Source: Streptomyces sp. Ag109_O5-1 (lineage in GTDB: Bacteria > Actinomycetota > Actinomycetes > Streptomycetales > Streptomycetaceae). From it: DNA of 64,000 bases. The position numbers were made by a program, and so were the translations under genes. The notes below the pieces were generated by a model, which ran no database searches, had not been told where the DNA came from, and was given only the letters and a program-made list of their open reading frames with translations. Of this stretch, positions 1 through 8,963 are shown piece after piece (position 1 is the first letter of the stretch; every line of letters begins with the position of its first letter). The stretch spans positions 11,408,001-11,472,000 of the forward strand of contig NZ_RKQF01000001.1 in NCBI RefSeq assembly GCF_003814875.1, written 5' to 3'.

Positions 1-622
1 GCGAGCGGCCGCGGGCGATGGACACGCTGTGGCCGCGTTCGGTGCCGCCTTCCGCGATCAGCAGGTACCACCAGTCGCCGATGCGGTAGAGGTGGGGCGC
101 CTCGGGATACTTGAGGCCGCTGCCCGACCACGTGGCAAAGGGCCCCTCCAGCACCTCCCCCTTGACCGGGTCGATCCTGGCCATGTTGATGCCGCCTTCG
201 GGCCCGGAGAACGCGCACCAGCAGGTGCCGTCCTCCTCCCACGCCAGATCGGGGTCGATCCCGTGCAGGTCGATCCACACCGGGTCGCTCCACGGCCCCT
301 CGGGCCGCTCGGCCGAGACGACGAAGTTGCCGCCACCGTCGATATTGGTGTTGATGACCCAGTAACGGCCGTCGTGGTGCCGGATCGTGGGGGCGTAGAG
401 GCCCCCGGACGCCTTGGCGCCGGGGAGAGGCAGCGGCAGTTGGTCGGGCCGGTCGAGCACGTTGCCGATCTGCTCCCAGTGCACGAGGTCCTTGCTGTGG
501 AAGATCGGCAGCCCGGGGAAGTATTCGAAGCTGGAGCACACCAGGTAGTAGTCGTCACCGACCCGGCACACGCTCGGATCGGGGTGGAAACCGCTGATCA
601 CAGGGTTGTCGTATGTATGCAC
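1..622 (-). CDS. GH43-family glycosidase (beta-xylosidase/arabinofuranosidase type), 3' end cut by window
   Basis: This is an intracellular-type GH43 enzyme, probably removing xylose or arabinose from xylo-oligosaccharides. Translation from GTG at 620-622 gives MHTYDNPVISGFHPDPSVCR; HPDPS holds the expected catalytic-base Asp of GH43, and a later KYPEAPHLY holds the likely catalytic Glu. A WE-rich stretch (DLAWEEDGTCWCAF) is also typical. No signal peptide is seen. A ribosome site (AAAGGA) lies about nine bases upstream of the GTG, which decided the start. It follows the esterase relic and the GH3 gene on the same strand, so it is probably the last gene of the xylo-oligosaccharide operon or a separately started neighbour. 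About 207 codons are present; roughly 300 or more would be missing for a two-domain member. Exact substrate cannot be told. Confidence 0.85.
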   Translation of the reverse strand, partial: MHTYDNPVISGFHPDPSVCRVGDDYYLVCSSFEYFPGLPIFHSKDLVHWEQIGNVLDRPDQLPLPLPGAKASGGLYAPTIRHHDGRYWVINTNIDGGGNFVVSAERPEGPWSDPVWIDLHGIDPDLAWEEDGTCWCAFSGPEGGINMARIDPVKGEVLEGPFATWSGSGLKYPEAPHLYRIGDWWYLLIAEGGTERGHSVSIARGRS

Positions 623-834
623 AGAATGTGTTCCTTTCGGGCAGCCGGGTGCCGTGGAGCGAGTCCCAGGGGTGCCGTAACTGCTGGTTACGGGTGAGAT
701 GACCGTGTCGTGGCTGGTTGGATCACGCCGTTGAACCGCTCGTGGACAGCCCTGTTCACCGGGTTGAGTCCACGTCAGTTCGGAAAGCTGATCACCGGGT
801 GCGGCAGGAGGGGGCGGGTCCGGTGCGCAGCGAC

Positions 835-1302
835 TCACCCGTCGCCCGTCCGGCAGTTCGGCGTAGGAGTCGTGGCGCCAGGTCGGGGACCAGGGCGGCG
901 ACGGCGAGTGCGGTGCCGCCGGGTCATCACGCCGGAGACCTCCGGCCCGGTCGGGCCGGAGTCGGGGGTCGCGCCCCGGCTCCAGCCCGAGCTCGGCCCG
1001 CGCGTGTCCACCTGGAGGTGGGCGTACCTGGCGGACGCCCAGAGCAGGTTCTCCTGCACATGCCCCCGTCCGCCGCCATGACGGACGTACTGTACGACGG
1101 CCGGAAGCGGGCCGGTCGCCGTGCCCGGCAGGCGCAGCCACGCCTTGACCGGCTCCCCGCCGAAGCCCGGGAAGGTGACGTCGAAGGTGTCCACGGTGCT
1201 CAGCCCGGTGCTGACCGGCGTCAGGCGGACCTCGCCGCCGTACGAGCGGACCTCCTCGGGCAGGTCGGTGTACACGCGCGGCTCTCGTTGCGTCAGCGGC
1301 AC
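835..1302 (-). pseudogene. Acetylxylan esterase (AXE1/cephalosporin-C deacetylase family) remnant with internal deletions
   Basis: The reading frame starts with GTG overlapping the stop of the GH3 gene (GTGCCGCTGA), so it was translationally coupled. The segments TFPGFGGEPVKAWLRLPG and LLWASARYAHLQVDTRG match the AXE1 family, an esterase that removes acetyl groups from xylan. The family's N-terminal region is shortened. After the motif GVMTR the frame jumps: in a neighbouring frame GGTALAVAALVPDL follows at once, which in intact members lies about 50-60 residues further on, after the catalytic serine. So the nucleophile segment has been deleted and the frame broken. A product, if made, would be inactive. 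The rest down to about 660 shows only scraps of coding-like sequence. Confidence 0.75.
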
Positions 1303-3650
1303 TCGACGGTGACGACGGGGTGCAGCCTGCGGGTGTGGTCGACCTCCCGGACCTGGCCGGTCAGGCGCAGCGGGACCGTGATGCGGTGGTCGGTGCTGCT
1401 GGCGGAGATCCGCAGTTCCAGCTCGCCGGGTTCGACGATGCGGCGGCCCGCGCGGCCGGTGAAGGAGGCCAGGTCCGCGGGAAGTTCCAGGAGGACCCGG
1501 CAGACTTCCCCGGTTTCGAGCGGGAGGCGCCGGTAGCCGACGAGGCGCTGCGTCGGCTGGACCACGGAGGCCACCGGGTCGTGCAGGTAGAACTGCACCA
1601 CCTCGCAGCCGGAGCGTTCGCCGGTGTTGCGGACCTCAAAGGCGATCCGGAAGCTGCCGTCGGTGCCGGTCTCCGCGACGCTGACGTCGAGCGCGGACCA
1701 CTCGAATTCCGTGTAGCCGAGCCCGTGCCCGAACCCGTAGGCCGCGCTGGTGCTGGTGCTGGACACGTCGCTGTCCTGGGCCAGTCGGGCGGCCAGGTAG
1801 GTGGAGGGCTGAACACCCTTGTGCCGCGGCACACTCACGGGCAACCGTCCGGAGGGGTTCACCCGCCCGCTCAGCACGCCGGCGATCGCTTCGGTGCCCG
1901 CCTCCCCAGGAAAGAAGGACTGCACGATCGCCGCCGCCTCCGTGTCGGCGCGACCCAGTGTGTAAGGGCGGCCCGCCAGCATGACGAGCACCACGGGCGT
2001 GTCGGCATCCAGCAGGGCGTCGAGCAACTGCTGCTGCATGCCGGGCAGTTGCATCGATTCGGCGTCGCATCCCTCGCCGCTGGTCCCGCGGCCGAACAGG
2101 CCGGCGCGGTCCCCGAGAGCGAGCACCACGACATCGGCGACGCGGGCCGCCGCGACCGCCTCGGCGAAGCCGGCCGTGCTGTCGCCGTCGACCGTCGCAC
2201 CGGGCGCGGAGAAGATCTCGGCGTCGGGGAACTCGGCCGCCAAGGTCTCGCGCAGCGTGGGCAGCGCGATGCCGGTCGGGACCTCGGGGTGTTGCGAGCC
2301 GACGTGCACGGGGAAGGAGTAGCAGCCCAGCACGGCCGTCGGGGTGTCGGCGTTGGGGCCGATCAGCGCGATCCGGCGGGGGCGGCCGAGCGGCAGTGTG
2401 CCGTCATTGCGCAGCAGCACGACGGCCTGCTCCGCCAGTTCGCGCGCCAACTCCCGGTTGGCCGGGGGGTCCAGGTCGACGCTGCCGCGCAGCGCCTCGG
2501 GAACGGCCAGTTCCGCTCCGGAGAGCGCCTTCGGAACCGGGTTCCAGTCGGGGTCGAGCAGGCCGAGCTGTGCCTTCTGGACGAGGATCCGGCGCAGGGC
2601 GCGATCGATCAGCTCCTCAGGGACGGTGCCGGCCTCGACCGCGTCGAGCAGCGGCTGCCCGAATGTCTTGACGGTCGGCAGCTCGACGTCGACGCCACTG
2701 GCGAGGGCAAGCCCGGCGGCCTCGTCCCAGCTTCCGGCGACGCCGTGCAGGAGCTTGAGGAAGGCGATGCCGAAGTAGTCCGCCACCACCGTCCCGTCGA
2801 AGCCCCAGGTGTCCCGGAGCAGACCGGTGAGCAGTTCCTGGTCGGCGGCCGAGGGGATGCCGTCGGTGTCGGTGTAGGCGTGCATGACCGAGCGCGGTCG
2901 GCCCTCGCGCAGCGCCATCTCGAACGGGGGAAGGATGACGTCGGCGCGCTCGCGGGCGCCCATAGAGACCGGTGCGAGGTTGCGGCCGGCCCGCGAGGCG
3001 GAGTAGCCGGCGAAGTGCTTGAGCGTGGCGACGATCCCGGCGGACTCCAGGCCCTGCACGTAGGCGGTGGCGATGGTGCCGACCAGGTACGGGTCCTCGC
3101 CGATGGCCTCCTCGACGCGGCCCCAGCGGGCGTCGCGCACCACGTCGAGCACGGGGGCGAGACCCTGGTGGACGCCGACGGCGCGCATGTCGGTCCCGAT
3201 GGCGGTGGCCATGGTGCGCACCAGCTCGGGGTTGAAGGTCGCTCCCCAGGACAGTGGGACCGGGTAGGCGGTCGCCCCCCAGGCCGCGAACCCGGCCAGG
3301 CACTCCTCGTGGGCGATCGCGGGTATGCCGAAGCGGTTGGCGGCGACGATGCGCTGCTGGGAGCGCGCCAGCGAGAGCGCACCGACGGCGGCGTCCACGG
3401 GAACGGTGCCGAAGGGCCGGGTCAGCTGGCCCAGACCGTTCGGCAGCAGCTCGTCCAGGTCCGGCGGCTCCTCCATCTCGTGCTGGTGCGGGGCGACCTC
3501 GCCGCCCTCGTCGGAGGCGCCCACCCAGACGCCGACCAGCTGCGCTGTCTTCTCCCGCAGGGTCATCGCCGCGATCAGTGCGTCGGCCCTGGTCGCGGGG
3601 TCGAGCGAGACGTCCCGCCACACAGGGGTGGCGAGCTCCACGGGGTTCAT
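1293..3650 (-). CDS. Glycoside hydrolase family 3 beta-xylosidase/beta-glucosidase
   Basis: A 785-residue GH3 enzyme, expected to hydrolyse short xylo- or gluco-oligosaccharides in the cytoplasm after import by the neighbouring transporter. The N-terminal barrel shows KHFAGYSASRAGRNLAPVS and the nucleophile segment VVADYFGI near residue 290; the C-terminal alpha/beta and fibronectin III-like domains follow (AVLGCYSFPVH, then PAGRRIVEPGELELRI-like tail). There is no signal peptide. The ATG at 3648-3650 is chosen because the long upstream extension is a shadow of the permease gene; the ribosome site GGAAAG overlaps the permease stop eight bases upstream. Order and content (binding protein, two permeases, GH3) match the bxlEFG-bxlA operon known in Streptomyces, so BxlA-like beta-xylosidase is the best guess; beta-glucosidase is the alternative. 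Confidence 0.9.
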   Translation of the reverse strand: MNPVELATPVWRDVSLDPATRADALIAAMTLREKTAQLVGVWVGASDEGGEVAPHQHEMEEPPDLDELLPNGLGQLTRPFGTVPVDAAVGALSLARSQQRIVAANRFGIPAIAHEECLAGFAAWGATAYPVPLSWGATFNPELVRTMATAIGTDMRAVGVHQGLAPVLDVVRDARWGRVEEAIGEDPYLVGTIATAYVQGLESAGIVATLKHFAGYSASRAGRNLAPVSMGARERADVILPPFEMALREGRPRSVMHAYTDTDGIPSAADQELLTGLLRDTWGFDGTVVADYFGIAFLKLLHGVAGSWDEAAGLALASGVDVELPTVKTFGQPLLDAVEAGTVPEELIDRALRRILVQKAQLGLLDPDWNPVPKALSGAELAVPEALRGSVDLDPPANRELARELAEQAVVLLRNDGTLPLGRPRRIALIGPNADTPTAVLGCYSFPVHVGSQHPEVPTGIALPTLRETLAAEFPDAEIFSAPGATVDGDSTAGFAEAVAAARVADVVVLALGDRAGLFGRGTSGEGCDAESMQLPGMQQQLLDALLDADTPVVLVMLAGRPYTLGRADTEAAAIVQSFFPGEAGTEAIAGVLSGRVNPSGRLPVSVPRHKGVQPSTYLAARLAQDSDVSSTSTSAAYGFGHGLGYTEFEWSALDVSVAETGTDGSFRIAFEVRNTGERSGCEVVQFYLHDPVASVVQPTQRLVGYRRLPLETGEVCRVLLELPADLASFTGRAGRRIVEPGELELRISASSTDHRITVPLRLTGQVREVDHTRRLHPVVTVECR

Positions 3651-3658
3651 GTTGCCGG

Positions 3659-4477
3659 TCACTTTCCTCCGACCCCCATGAGCCCCTGGACCAGGGCGCG
3701 GCGGGCGAACAGGTAGACGATGAAGATGGGGAGCATGGACAGCACCACGGCGCTGAGCAGTCCGGGGACGTCGACGCCGTGTTCGGTCTGGAAGTTGTAC
3801 AGACCGAGGGTGATCACCTTGGTCGAGTCCGACTGGGTGAGGATCAGCGGGAAGAGGAAGCCGTTCCAGGCCTGGAGGGCCGAGAAGACGACGATGGAGG
3901 AGAGTCCGCCCTTCGACAGCGGCAGGACGAGTTGCCTGAAGACCCGCCACGGGGAAGCTCCGTCCATCGCCATGGCTTCGTACAGGTCGGGGGTGATGTC
4001 GCGCATCGCCCCGGTCAGCACCAGGGTGCACACCGGCAGCGAGAACGCGGCGGTGGGCAGGATGACGCCGATCAGGTGGTCATAGAGTCCGGCCTGGCTG
4101 ATCACGTAGAACATGGGCACGATCACCGCCTGCGCGGGGACCGCGAGTCCCAGCAGGAAGACCCGGAACACGACGGTGATGGTCCGGCCCTGGGCGCGCA
4201 CGATGGCGTAGGCGAGCGGCGGCACCACCACCAGCACGATGCCGACGACGCTGACGGTGACGATCAGGGTGTTGAGGAAGTCCTGGCCGAAGCCGTTGGA
4301 GAACGCGTTGAAGTAGTTGCTCAGGGTCAGCTGCGACGGAAAGCTCAGCGGGCCCTGTGTGGAGTAGTTGGAGGTGGTGCGCAGGGTCGCGATCAGCAGC
4401 ACGTAGAGCGGCAGGCCGATCAGAGCGAGCCATATCAGGGAGCCCAGTCCGGCAAGGTAGTTGGGGCGCTGCCGCAT
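3659..4477 (-). CDS. Sugar ABC transporter permease, MalG type
   Basis: A 272-residue inner permease of a carbohydrate ABC importer (CUT1 class). Six membrane segments can be read, and the EAA loop that docks on the ATPase is clear (YEAMAMDGASPWRVFRQLVLP). The ATG at 4475-4477 shares one base with the TGA of the preceding permease (TGATG), so the pair is translationally coupled. No ATPase gene is present in the operon, as usual for Streptomyces CUT1 importers that use the shared MsiK ATPase. Context implies import of xylo-oligosaccharides (BxlG-like). Confidence 0.93.
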   Translation of the reverse strand: MRQRPNYLAGLGSLIWLALIGLPLYVLLIATLRTTSNYSTQGPLSFPSQLTLSNYFNAFSNGFGQDFLNTLIVTVSVVGIVLVVVPPLAYAIVRAQGRTITVVFRVFLLGLAVPAQAVIVPMFYVISQAGLYDHLIGVILPTAAFSLPVCTLVLTGAMRDITPDLYEAMAMDGASPWRVFRQLVLPLSKGGLSSIVVFSALQAWNGFLFPLILTQSDSTKVITLGLYNFQTEHGVDVPGLLSAVVLSMLPIFIVYLFARRALVQGLMGVGGK

Positions 4478-5409
4478 CAGATCCCCTCCGCCGTGCTGCG
4501 CATCTTGTCGTAGCCGGAGAGCCGGACCACGGCCAGGGAGATGAGGGTGGCGACCACGACCAGGACCAGCGCGATGGCCGAGCCGGCGCCGAAGTCGTAC
4601 TCCTTGAAGCCCTGCTCGTACATGTAGTAGGCGCTGACCGTGGTGTCCGTGCCGGGGCCGCCCTGGGTGAGGATCAGCACCGTGTCGAAGGTGGTCAGCC
4701 CGCCGACGACCATGAGGATCATCGAGGTGATCATGGTGTTGCGCAGTTGCGGCAGGGTGATGTGGAAGAACTGCCGCACGGTGCCGGCCCCGTCGATCGC
4801 CGCGGCCTGGTAGAGCACCTGCGGAATCGCGCGGGCGCCGCCCTGGTAGAGCAGCGCGTGCAGGGGGGTGAACTGCCACATTCCGACGAAGGTCAGCACC
4901 GCGATCGAACCGGCCTGGCTGCCGAGCAGGTTGCCGTTGCCGAACAGCCAGGGAAGCTGGCCCGGGATGCCGAAGTTGGGGTCGAGCAGGGCGCGCCATA
5001 CCACCGAGACCGCGGTCGCCGAGAGCAGCAGGGGGACGAAGAAGATCGCGGACAGCACTGCCCGGTTGCGCTGGGGTCCGGCCGCCCAGACGCCCAGCAG
5101 GATGCTGATGGGCGTCTGCGTCACGACCCCGAGCACGGTGAGCACGAGGGTGAGCCAGACGCTCTGGGTCATCACCGGGTCGTGGATCAGCTTGGTCCAG
5201 TTCGCCAGGCCGTTGAAGTGCGGCGAGGTGATGCCGTCCCAGCTGGTGAAGGACAGCACCGCGACCAGCACCAGCGGGAGGATCGCGAACAACAGGAAGA
5301 AGACAGTCGCGGGTACCGCCCAGACGAAGCCCGGGCGGGTCACCCCGACGCCGGCCCGGCGCGCCTTGAGGCGGCGGCCGGACACGGCTGCGAGAGAAAG
5401 GGAGCTCAT
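4477..5409 (-). CDS. Sugar ABC transporter permease, MalF type
   Basis: A 310-residue permease partner with six predicted membrane segments starting at AVPATVFFLLFAILPLVLVA. The EAA-type loop reads YQAAAIDGAGTVRQFFHITL. It starts nine bases after the binding-protein stop and overlaps the next permease by one base. It would form the heterodimeric channel with the MalG-type protein. The substrate is inferred from the GH3/GH43/esterase neighbours to be a xylan breakdown product (BxlF-like). Confidence 0.93.
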   Translation of the reverse strand: MSSLSLAAVSGRRLKARRAGVGVTRPGFVWAVPATVFFLLFAILPLVLVAVLSFTSWDGITSPHFNGLANWTKLIHDPVMTQSVWLTLVLTVLGVVTQTPISILLGVWAAGPQRNRAVLSAIFFVPLLLSATAVSVVWRALLDPNFGIPGQLPWLFGNGNLLGSQAGSIAVLTFVGMWQFTPLHALLYQGGARAIPQVLYQAAAIDGAGTVRQFFHITLPQLRNTMITSMILMVVGGLTTFDTVLILTQGGPGTDTTVSAYYMYEQGFKEYDFGAGSAIALVLVVVATLISLAVVRLSGYDKMRSTAEGI

Positions 5410-5418
5410 CGGTCCTAC

Positions 5419-6738
5419 TCAGGAGGTGGACAGCGACTGCATCGCCTGGATGAAGCCGTTGGCGTCGGTCTTGCCGTCGAAGAACTTCTGAATGGCCGTG
5501 TGCAGCGGCGTGGCTGCTGTCTGCGGGTAGGCCTGGTCCCAGGACAGCTGGAACGACGGGGCCGCCTTGACCAGGTTGAACTGGAACTGTGAGTAGTCCG
5601 GGCTGGCCGAGGTGGACAGGAACTTGGCGGTGTTGGTGGTGGTCGGCAGGTTGCCGATGCCGAGCTGGGCCTTCACGAACTCGTCGGAGTACATGAGCTT
5701 GAGGAAGGCCGCCACGGTGTCGGGGTGCTTGGTCTTCTTCAGGACGGAGTAGAAGTTGTTGGTGTTGCCGACGAGGTCCTTCGGGTCGCCCTTGCCGCCG
5801 CTGACGGTCGGGAAGGCGCTGTAGCCGAGGTCGTTCTTGGCGAAGTCGGGGTTGTTGGACTGCTGGGTGGAGTACTCCCAGGAGCCCATCAGCTCGAAGG
5901 CGGCCTTGCCCTTGGCCAGCAGCGCCGGGGACCCGCCGTCGGTGAACTTCACCGAGTCGAAGTTGCTGCCGAATGCGCCGGAGTCGACCAGCTGCTTCAG
6001 CATGCCCAGGGCCTTCTGGCTTTCCGGTCTGGCCCACGCGCTCTTGTCACCGGCGAGCGCCTTCTGGAACAGGTCCGGCCCGGCGACCCGGTCGAAGACG
6101 TACTCGAACCACATGAGGGTGGGCCACTGGTCGCCGCCGCCGAGCGCGATCGGGGTCAGGCCCTTGCCCTTGAGCACCTTGACGTCGTTGAGGAGGTCGT
6201 CCCAGGTCTGCGGGACGCTCAGGCCGGCGCTCGCCAGGACCTTCTTGTTGTTGAAGAGCAGTACGGGCTGCGTGCCGCGCATCGGGACACCGTAGGAGTT
6301 GCCGTCGATCACTGCGGTGTTGAACACCGAGGGGAGGAAGTTGGCCTTGAGCCCCGGGTCCTTGGCGATCATGTCGTCCAGGGGGAGCAGGAGGTTCTTC
6401 TTGGCGAAGGGCGCGATGCTGCCGCCGCCCCAGTTGAAGAAGATGTCCGGGGCCTGCGGGGTGTTGATGATCGTGTTGAGCTTGGACTGGTAGTCGGCGC
6501 CGGGGATGGTGTCCAGCACCACCTTGACCTTCGAGGTCTTGTTGAACGTGTCGACGATCTGCTTTTCGACCTTGTTCGCGGAGTCCCCGTAGACGAGGAC
6601 GTGGATCGCCCCGGAGCTGGAGCCGCCGCTGGACCCGCATGCGGTGGTCAGACCGAGCAGCAGCGCGGTCGTTGCCGCTGCTGCGGCGAGTCTGTTCCGG
6701 GTCGCACCGTTGCGAACGGTCACGCGAAGAGAACCCAT
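5419..6738 (-). CDS. Extracellular sugar-binding lipoprotein of ABC importer
   Basis: A 439-residue family-1 solute-binding protein. The N-terminus has arginines, an alanine/leucine core and a lipobox LTTAC ending at Cys34, followed by a Gly/Ser linker; the mature protein would be a membrane-anchored lipoprotein outside the cell. Conserved folds include VLVYGDSANKVEKQIVDTFN and VPMRGTQPVLLFNNK. It is the first gene of the transporter-GH3 operon. A 13-bp palindrome-like site lies 16 bases upstream of the ATG, so transcription is likely blocked by the divergent LacI-type protein when substrate is absent. BxlE-like by context. Confidence 0.92.
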   Translation of the reverse strand: MGSLRVTVRNGATRNRLAAAAATTALLLGLTTACGSSGGSSSGAIHVLVYGDSANKVEKQIVDTFNKTSKVKVVLDTIPGADYQSKLNTIINTPQAPDIFFNWGGGSIAPFAKKNLLLPLDDMIAKDPGLKANFLPSVFNTAVIDGNSYGVPMRGTQPVLLFNNKKVLASAGLSVPQTWDDLLNDVKVLKGKGLTPIALGGGDQWPTLMWFEYVFDRVAGPDLFQKALAGDKSAWARPESQKALGMLKQLVDSGAFGSNFDSVKFTDGGSPALLAKGKAAFELMGSWEYSTQQSNNPDFAKNDLGYSAFPTVSGGKGDPKDLVGNTNNFYSVLKKTKHPDTVAAFLKLMYSDEFVKAQLGIGNLPTTTNTAKFLSTSASPDYSQFQFNLVKAAPSFQLSWDQAYPQTAATPLHTAIQKFFDGKTDANGFIQAMQSLSTS

Positions 6739-6753
6739 TGGATTGCCACTCCG

Positions 6754-6766
6754 TCGATAATTTCGA
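6754..6766. promoter_or_regulatory. Candidate LacI-family operator in front of the sugar operon
   Basis: On the minus strand it reads TCGAAATTATCGA, an inverted repeat of the CGAA-N-TTCG kind. It lies just upstream of the binding-protein start, in the divergent region shared with the LacI-type gene. The almost identical TCGAAATTTTCGA occurs at 7968-7980, and no third copy was noticed here. Assignment as the repressor's operator is inference from position and repetition. Confidence 0.6.
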
Positions 6767-6934
6767 AGAGATTTCCGAATGCTGCGGGAAACTTAGGCGT
6801 AACATCGGTCTCCGTCAAGGGTTTGGAAGATCTCGATTCGGCCGTACCAGCTGGGGCCCTGACCAGCTAATATCCGTCTCGTACAGCCGCGATGACTACG
6901 TACTTCGCACACCAGGGCAGCACAGGAGGGGCTC

Positions 6935-7954
6935 GTGACCAGAGCGGCGACACTCGCCGAAATCGCGCGCGAGGCGGGGGTGTCCACACCGACTGTTTCG
7001 AAAGTCGTCAACGGCCGCGCGGACGTTGCCCCCGCCACCCGGGAGCGGGTGGAGGAGCTGCTGCATCAGTACGGCTATCAGCGGCGACGCAGCAACAGCG
7101 CCCCGGCCAGCCCATTGCTGGAGCTGGTGTTCCACGAGCTCGAGAGCGCCTGGGCGATGGAGGTCATCCGCGGGGTCGAGAACGTTGTCCGCGAAGAGGG
7201 GATGAGCGTCGTCCTGTCGGAATCCTCGGGCCGGCTCAGCCTCGGGCAGTCCTGGATGGACGGGGTGCTCGCCCGCCGCCCCACCGGCGTGGTCCTGGTG
7301 CTGTCGGGGCTCGACGAGGCCCAGCAGGCGCAGCTGACCAGTCGTGATATCCCGTTCGTGGTGATGGACCCGGCCGGGGACCCCGGTCAGGACGTGCCGG
7401 CGGTCGGTACGACCAACTGGAACGGCGGCCTCGCCGCCACCCGCCACCTGCTCGACCTGGGCCACCGGCGCATCGGCATGATCGCCGGACCGCGGCGGAT
7501 GATGTGCAGCCGCGCCCGGATTGACGGCTATCGGGCCGCGCTGGAGACGGGCGGCGTCGCCTTCGATGCCGCACTGATCCGCGAGGGTAACTTCTACCAC
7601 GAAACCGGCTACTGGGCGGGCCTGGAGCTGCTGCGCCTCAAGGACCGGCCCACCGCGATCTTCACCGGCAACGACCTGCAGGCGCTCGGCGTCTACGAGG
7701 CCGCACGGGAGTTGGGCCTGCGCATCCCGGAGGATCTCAGCGTCGTCGGCTTCGACGACCTGCCCATCGCCCGCTGGGTCGGCCCACCCCTGACCACCGT
7801 CCGCCAGCCGCTGACCGAGATGGCCGAGGTCGCCGCACGCATGGTGATCGACCTCGCCCGCGGCAACCCACCATCCGCGCTGCGCGTTGACCTGGCCACC
7901 AGCCTGGTCGAGCGCAGCAGCACAGCCCAGCCCCCGACCGCCGGCCGCCACTGA
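6935..7954 (+). CDS. LacI-family transcriptional repressor of the sugar operon
   Basis: A 339-residue LacI/GalR protein. The helix-turn-helix is at residues 5-30 (TLAEIAREAGVSTPTVSKVV), followed by the hinge and a periplasmic-binding-like effector domain (GIVVLVLSGLDE-type strand, HRRIGMIAGPRRMMCSRARI, DLSVVGFDDLPIARWVGPPLTTVRQP). The GTG start follows AGGAGG by five bases. It is divergent from the importer-GH3 operon, the standard arrangement for a local repressor released by an imported oligosaccharide (BxlR-like). Confidence 0.92.
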   Translation: MTRAATLAEIAREAGVSTPTVSKVVNGRADVAPATRERVEELLHQYGYQRRRSNSAPASPLLELVFHELESAWAMEVIRGVENVVREEGMSVVLSESSGRLSLGQSWMDGVLARRPTGVVLVLSGLDEAQQAQLTSRDIPFVVMDPAGDPGQDVPAVGTTNWNGGLAATRHLLDLGHRRIGMIAGPRRMMCSRARIDGYRAALETGGVAFDAALIREGNFYHETGYWAGLELLRLKDRPTAIFTGNDLQALGVYEAARELGLRIPEDLSVVGFDDLPIARWVGPPLTTVRQPLTEMAEVAARMVIDLARGNPPSALRVDLATSLVERSSTAQPPTAGRH

Positions 7955-7967
7955 GTCGTCGGCACCT

Positions 7968-7980
7968 TCGAAATTTTCGA
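7968..7980. promoter_or_regulatory. Second copy of the candidate LacI-type operator
   Basis: TCGAAATTTTCGA is a perfect 6-1-6 inverted repeat 14 bases after the repressor stop codon. It differs from the site at 6754-6766 at one position. No intact sugar gene follows: transposase debris begins about 250 bases on. It may be the orphan operator of a lost gene. Confidence 0.5.
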
Positions 7981-8233
7981 CAGCACGTGACGCATCGCTG
8001 CGGTCGCGTACCGCGGGCTCTGGAGCCATTCCCGCCGACCTGCCCACTGCCGGCTGCCAGGCAGGTGTGCCCCGCGAACATCGACTGCTTCGGGCGCGCC
8101 CCACTTCCCGCAACGGCATGCACTGGGACCACTCGAGCCCCAACGGAACCCAGGTGAGTGGTGTTAAGACCGTGTCCTACGTGGTGAGGCGGACGTTGAC
8201 TCGGTATGGGGAGGGGAACGTGGGAGTTGGATC

Positions 8234-8602
8234 GTGCCGGACGGGCTGTGGGAGACTGCGAAGCCGTTGATCCCGCCGTCGCGGGTGCGGCCGCAGGGCG
8301 GCGGAACGCAGAACAGGCCTGATGAGACCCTCTTCGCGGCCATCATCTACGTCCTGGTCAGCGGATGTGCCTGGCGCCAACTGCCACCCTGCTTCGGGAT
8401 ATCGAAGTCGACCGCTCACCGCCGGTTCCTGGTCTGGTCCCGGGCCGGTGTCTGGGGCCGCCTGCATGAAGCCGTGAAGCACCGCCTCGACGGCGCCGGC
8501 CTCATCGACGTCACCCGGGTCGTGCTCGACACCGCCCACGTCAGGGCTAAAAAAGGGGCGAACACACAGGTCCGAGCCCCGTGGACCGGGCTTGGGTTCT
8601 AG
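8234..8602 (+). pseudogene. IS5-family transposase N-terminal part, truncated
   Basis: The 122-codon frame encodes the N-terminal half of an IS5/IS4-like transposase (LWETAKPLIPPSRVRPQGGG, AWRQLPPCFGISKSTAHRRF, VVLDTAHVRAKKG). An A6G4 run at 8549-8558 is followed in the -1 frame by GEHTGPSPVDR, the normal continuation, so either a programmed -1 frameshift or a plain frameshift occurred. After VDR the family sequence stops and foreign sequence begins. The catalytic C-terminal half is missing. Bases 7981-8233 before it hold no gene that I can support. Confidence 0.8.
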
Positions 8603-8669
8603 CGGTCGTGGCAACACCTCTCCGTGAGGGATGTCATGTTCGAGATCCGCAAGAACCGGACCAGGGCTT

Positions 8670-8936
8670 TGGGCGGTCGTAGACGGCTGGTCCGCCATCG
8701 GCACGCTGATGGAACGCTCGACCCGCTATCTGATGCTCCTCCACCTGCCCGACGGCGCACACCGGGCAGAACACTTCCACCAGGTGCTGGCCCGCACCAT
8801 CCACGCACTGCCGGCTCAGCTCAAACGCTCCCTGACCTGGGACCAAGGCATAGAAATGGCAGGTCACGGCTCGTTCACCACGGCCACCGACATGCCGGTC
8901 TACTTCTGCGACCCGGCAAGCCCGGCTTCATCGTGA
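8670..8936 (+). pseudogene. IS30-family transposase internal fragment
   Basis: The frame reads WSAIGTLMERSTRYLMLLHL, then LPAQLKRSLTWDQGIEMAGH and MPVYFCDPASP. These are the DDE catalytic-domain segments of IS30-family transposases. Both the N-terminal DNA-binding part and the end of the catalytic domain are missing. It directly abuts the IS5 fragment, so one element probably broke the other or a deletion joined them. Confidence 0.75.
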
Positions 8937-8963
8937 TGAGTACGGACAATGCCGAGCACGACC

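Noticed and set aside
1320..3716. A 798-codon plus-strand open frame opposite the GH3 gene
   Set aside because: It is an antisense shadow: the minus strand carries a full GH3 protein with motifs and codon bias, and the plus-strand translation is low-complexity.
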